A DNA stretch of 56,926 bases from Candidatus Agathobaculum intestinipullorum (GTDB lineage Bacteria; Bacillota; Clostridia; Oscillospirales; Butyricicoccaceae). Shown here in pieces: positions 55,786 to 56,926 of the stretch (the stretch's first letter is position 1; every line of letters starts with the position of its first letter). A program made the translations under genes and the position numbers. Location of the stretch: the NCBI GenBank assembly GCA_019117485.1, contig DWZQ01000024.1, positions 1 through 56,926 on the forward strand. The letters are read 5' to 3'. A model generated the notes under the pieces. The model was not told the DNA's origin. It was given only the letters and a program-made list of their open reading frames with translations, and searched no databases.

Positions 55786-55811
55786 AAGAACCTATGCAGG
55801 TTCTTTTTTTT
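55786..55811 (+). terminator. Hairpin with T8 tract at the transcription start
   Basis: AAGAACCT, loop ATGC, AGGTTCTT, then more T residues. It begins at or just before the predicted start, so the nascent RNA would hold a 5-bp stem plus a T tract only about 20 nt long. Confidence 0.6.
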
Positions 55812-55933
55812 GGCCTATTTTCCGTGTGTCTCGGAAATTGGGCCCGGAACACTGGCAAAGGGAGGCAAATTGTCCCGCGCCCGGCCAAAGGGGCAGGGGA
55901 AGGGACGGAATTTAAAAGGAGGTGCCGTTATTT

Positions 55934-56083
55934 ATGCGCGTAAAAATTACGCTGGCCTGCACCGAGTGCAAGCAAAGAAACTATGACACGAACAAGAACA
56001 AGAAGAACAACCCGGACCGTCTGGAAATGAACAAGTACTGCCGTTTCTGCCGGAAGCACACGCTGCACCGCGAGACGAAGTAA
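55934..56083 (+). CDS. rpmG: Ribosomal protein bL33
   Basis: 49 residues, read directly: [19 protein letters not shown] at the N-terminus and [16 protein letters not shown] at the end. Four Cys in two CxxC pairs make it the zinc-binding (C+) form. A large-subunit ribosomal protein near the E site. ATG 55934 after AAAAGGAGGTGCCGTTT. First gene before secE and nusG, the usual Firmicutes order. Confidence 0.97.
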   Translation: MRVKITLACTECKQRNYDTNKNKKNNPDRLEMNKYCRFCRKHTLHRETK

Positions 56084-56101
56084 GAGAAAGGAAGTTGCTT
56101 C

Positions 56102-56332
56102 ATGGCTGAAGAAACCAAGGCGAAAAAGCCCGGCTTCTTTGCGCGTATCGGCAAGTGGTTCCGCGAGCTGAAGAGCGAGTGCCGCAAGATCGTGTGGCCG
56201 ACCCGCCAGCAGACGGTGAACAATACGCTGGTCGTGATCGCATGCGTGATCATGGTTGGCATCTTCATCTGGGTGCTTGATATCGTATTCGGTTTCGGTG
56301 TCCAGACGCTGCTCAACGCTTTCGCCGCCTAA
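56102..56332 (+). CDS. secE: Preprotein translocase subunit SecE
   Basis: 76 residues. A Lys-rich N-terminus, the amphipathic helix FFRELKSE-type segment WFRELKSECRKIVWPTRQQT (about 19-38) and one membrane helix (about 43-65). Stabilises SecY in the membrane channel. Single-helix form typical of Firmicutes. ATG after GAAAGGAAGTTGCTTC; 18 nt after rpmG, 13 nt before nusG. Confidence 0.96.
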   Translation: MAEETKAKKPGFFARIGKWFRELKSECRKIVWPTRQQTVNNTLVVIACVIMVGIFIWVLDIVFGFGVQTLLNAFAA

Positions 56333-56345
56333 AAGGAGGCACTGA

Positions 56346-56882
56346 ATGTCAGACGCTGCAAAATGGTATGTGGTACACACATACTCCGGCTACGAAAACA
56401 AAGTAGCCTCTTCGATCGAGAAAGCGGTCGAAAACCGCAAGCTGCATGACCTGATCCAAGCCGTCAACATCCCGACCGAAACGGTCACGGAAGTCAAGGA
56501 CGGTAAAAGCCGCGAGGTCGAGCGCAAGCTCTTCCCGGGCTATGTGCTCGTCAAGATGGTCATGACCGACGAAACCTGGTATCTGGTTCGCAATACCCGC
56601 GGCTGCACCGGTTTTGTTGGACAGGACAAGTCTGGCGGCTCCCGCCCGATCCCGCTGACCGACGACGAGATCGCCGCGATGGGCGTGGAAAAGCGCGAGA
56701 TCGAAGTCAACTACGCCGCAGGCGACAGCGTGCGCGTGATTGACGGCGCGCTGGCCGGCTTCATCGGCGTGGTATCGTCCGTCGAGCCGGACAAGAACAA
56801 GGTAAACGTCACGGTTTCCATGTTCGGCCGCGAGACCCCGGTCGAGCTCGAGCTCGATCAGGTCGAAACGCTCGACGAATAA
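56346..56882 (+). CDS. nusG: Transcription termination/antitermination factor NusG
   Basis: 178 residues. NGN domain (about 1-110; WYVVHTYSGYENKVASSIEK, then LFPGYVLVKMVMTDETWYLV) and a C-terminal KOW domain (about 125-178; GDSVRVIDGALAGFIGVVSS). Binds RNA polymerase at the clamp and modulates pausing. ATG after AAAGGAGGCACTGA. rplK would be expected just beyond the window. Confidence 0.97.
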   Translation: MSDAAKWYVVHTYSGYENKVASSIEKAVENRKLHDLIQAVNIPTETVTEVKDGKSREVERKLFPGYVLVKMVMTDETWYLVRNTRGCTGFVGQDKSGGSRPIPLTDDEIAAMGVEKREIEVNYAAGDSVRVIDGALAGFIGVVSSVEPDKNKVNVTVSMFGRETPVELELDQVETLDE

Positions 56883-56889
56883 TAAAATC

Positions 56890-56908
56890 TTCCGGCATTC
56901 GGCCGGAA
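56890..56908 (+). other. Small hairpin after nusG at the window edge
   Basis: TTCCGGC/GCCGGAA with a short loop and no T tract. Probably part of the nusG-rplK spacer. Confidence 0.4.
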
Positions 56909-56926
56909 ATGCGCGCACAAGGCGCG

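Overview
The window looks like a chromosomal segment of a high-GC (about 58-60 %) anaerobic Clostridia species, most likely in the Oscillospiraceae/Butyricicoccaceae neighbourhood. The evidence is Firmicutes-type operons (ClpC with a UVR domain, TepA, PyrR, YwlC-type Sua5, rpmG-secE-nusG), strong Shine-Dalgarno sites, many 4-nt ATGA overlaps, and anaerobic functions (pyruvate formate-lyase and its activase, rubrerythrin, molybdenum hydroxylase). The genus is an inference. No tRNA, rRNA, CRISPR array, transposase or phage gene was seen. The window cuts clpC at the left and ends just after nusG.

Layout. 1-3000: end of clpC, then a reverse-strand iron alcohol dehydrogenase with a terminator hairpin in its leader. 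3180-4515: a gene-free, lower-GC stretch with a near-consensus promoter, no forward reading frame of note, and many short helices. I read it as a large structured non-coding RNA of about 0.8-0.9 kb (possibly 1.3 kb); it is the most striking object here. 4539-9859: TepA-like ClpP homologue, a divergent cyclophilin, a degenerate glycerophosphodiesterase-like protein, a repeat element, an ABC-F ATPase and a DUF218 protein. 9876-15192: prfA, a small membrane protein, tsaC, coaE, an M18 aminopeptidase and an asparaginase. 15568-20081: two overlapping c-di-GMP genes. 20173-24307: a molybdenum hydroxylase operon with its own nucleotidyltransferase. 24540-28434: MarR-MATE, then xanthine permease and xpt.

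28604-33693: a membrane protein, rnhA, a Mn-riboswitch-controlled mntP, an SLH protein, a kinase-like protein and a gapA of the E. coli type. 33856-38859: pfkA, then pflB behind a ZTP riboswitch, a 611-nt hairpin-rich spacer with inverted repeats, and pflA. 38913-41809: divergent pyrophosphatase and polyphosphate kinase. 42061-46055: DUF1294, a CDF transporter, a split TSUP transporter, rubrerythrin and a DUF4349 lipoprotein. 46095-48438: a CaCA antiporter under a second yybP-ykoY riboswitch, and prfB without the usual frameshift site. 48520-54543: pyrR-pyrF-carA-carB on the reverse strand with a leader terminator. 54956-56882: a small membrane protein, ruvX, and rpmG-secE-nusG.

Themes. Glycolysis and fermentation (gapA, pfkA, pflBA, adh) are clustered, and purine status is linked to them through the ZTP switch. 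Metal homeostasis uses two Mn riboswitches plus a CDF exporter. Purine salvage (xpt, permease) sits beside a putative xanthine/purine hydroxylase. Two 190-bp copies of one intergenic repeat lie 46 kb apart.
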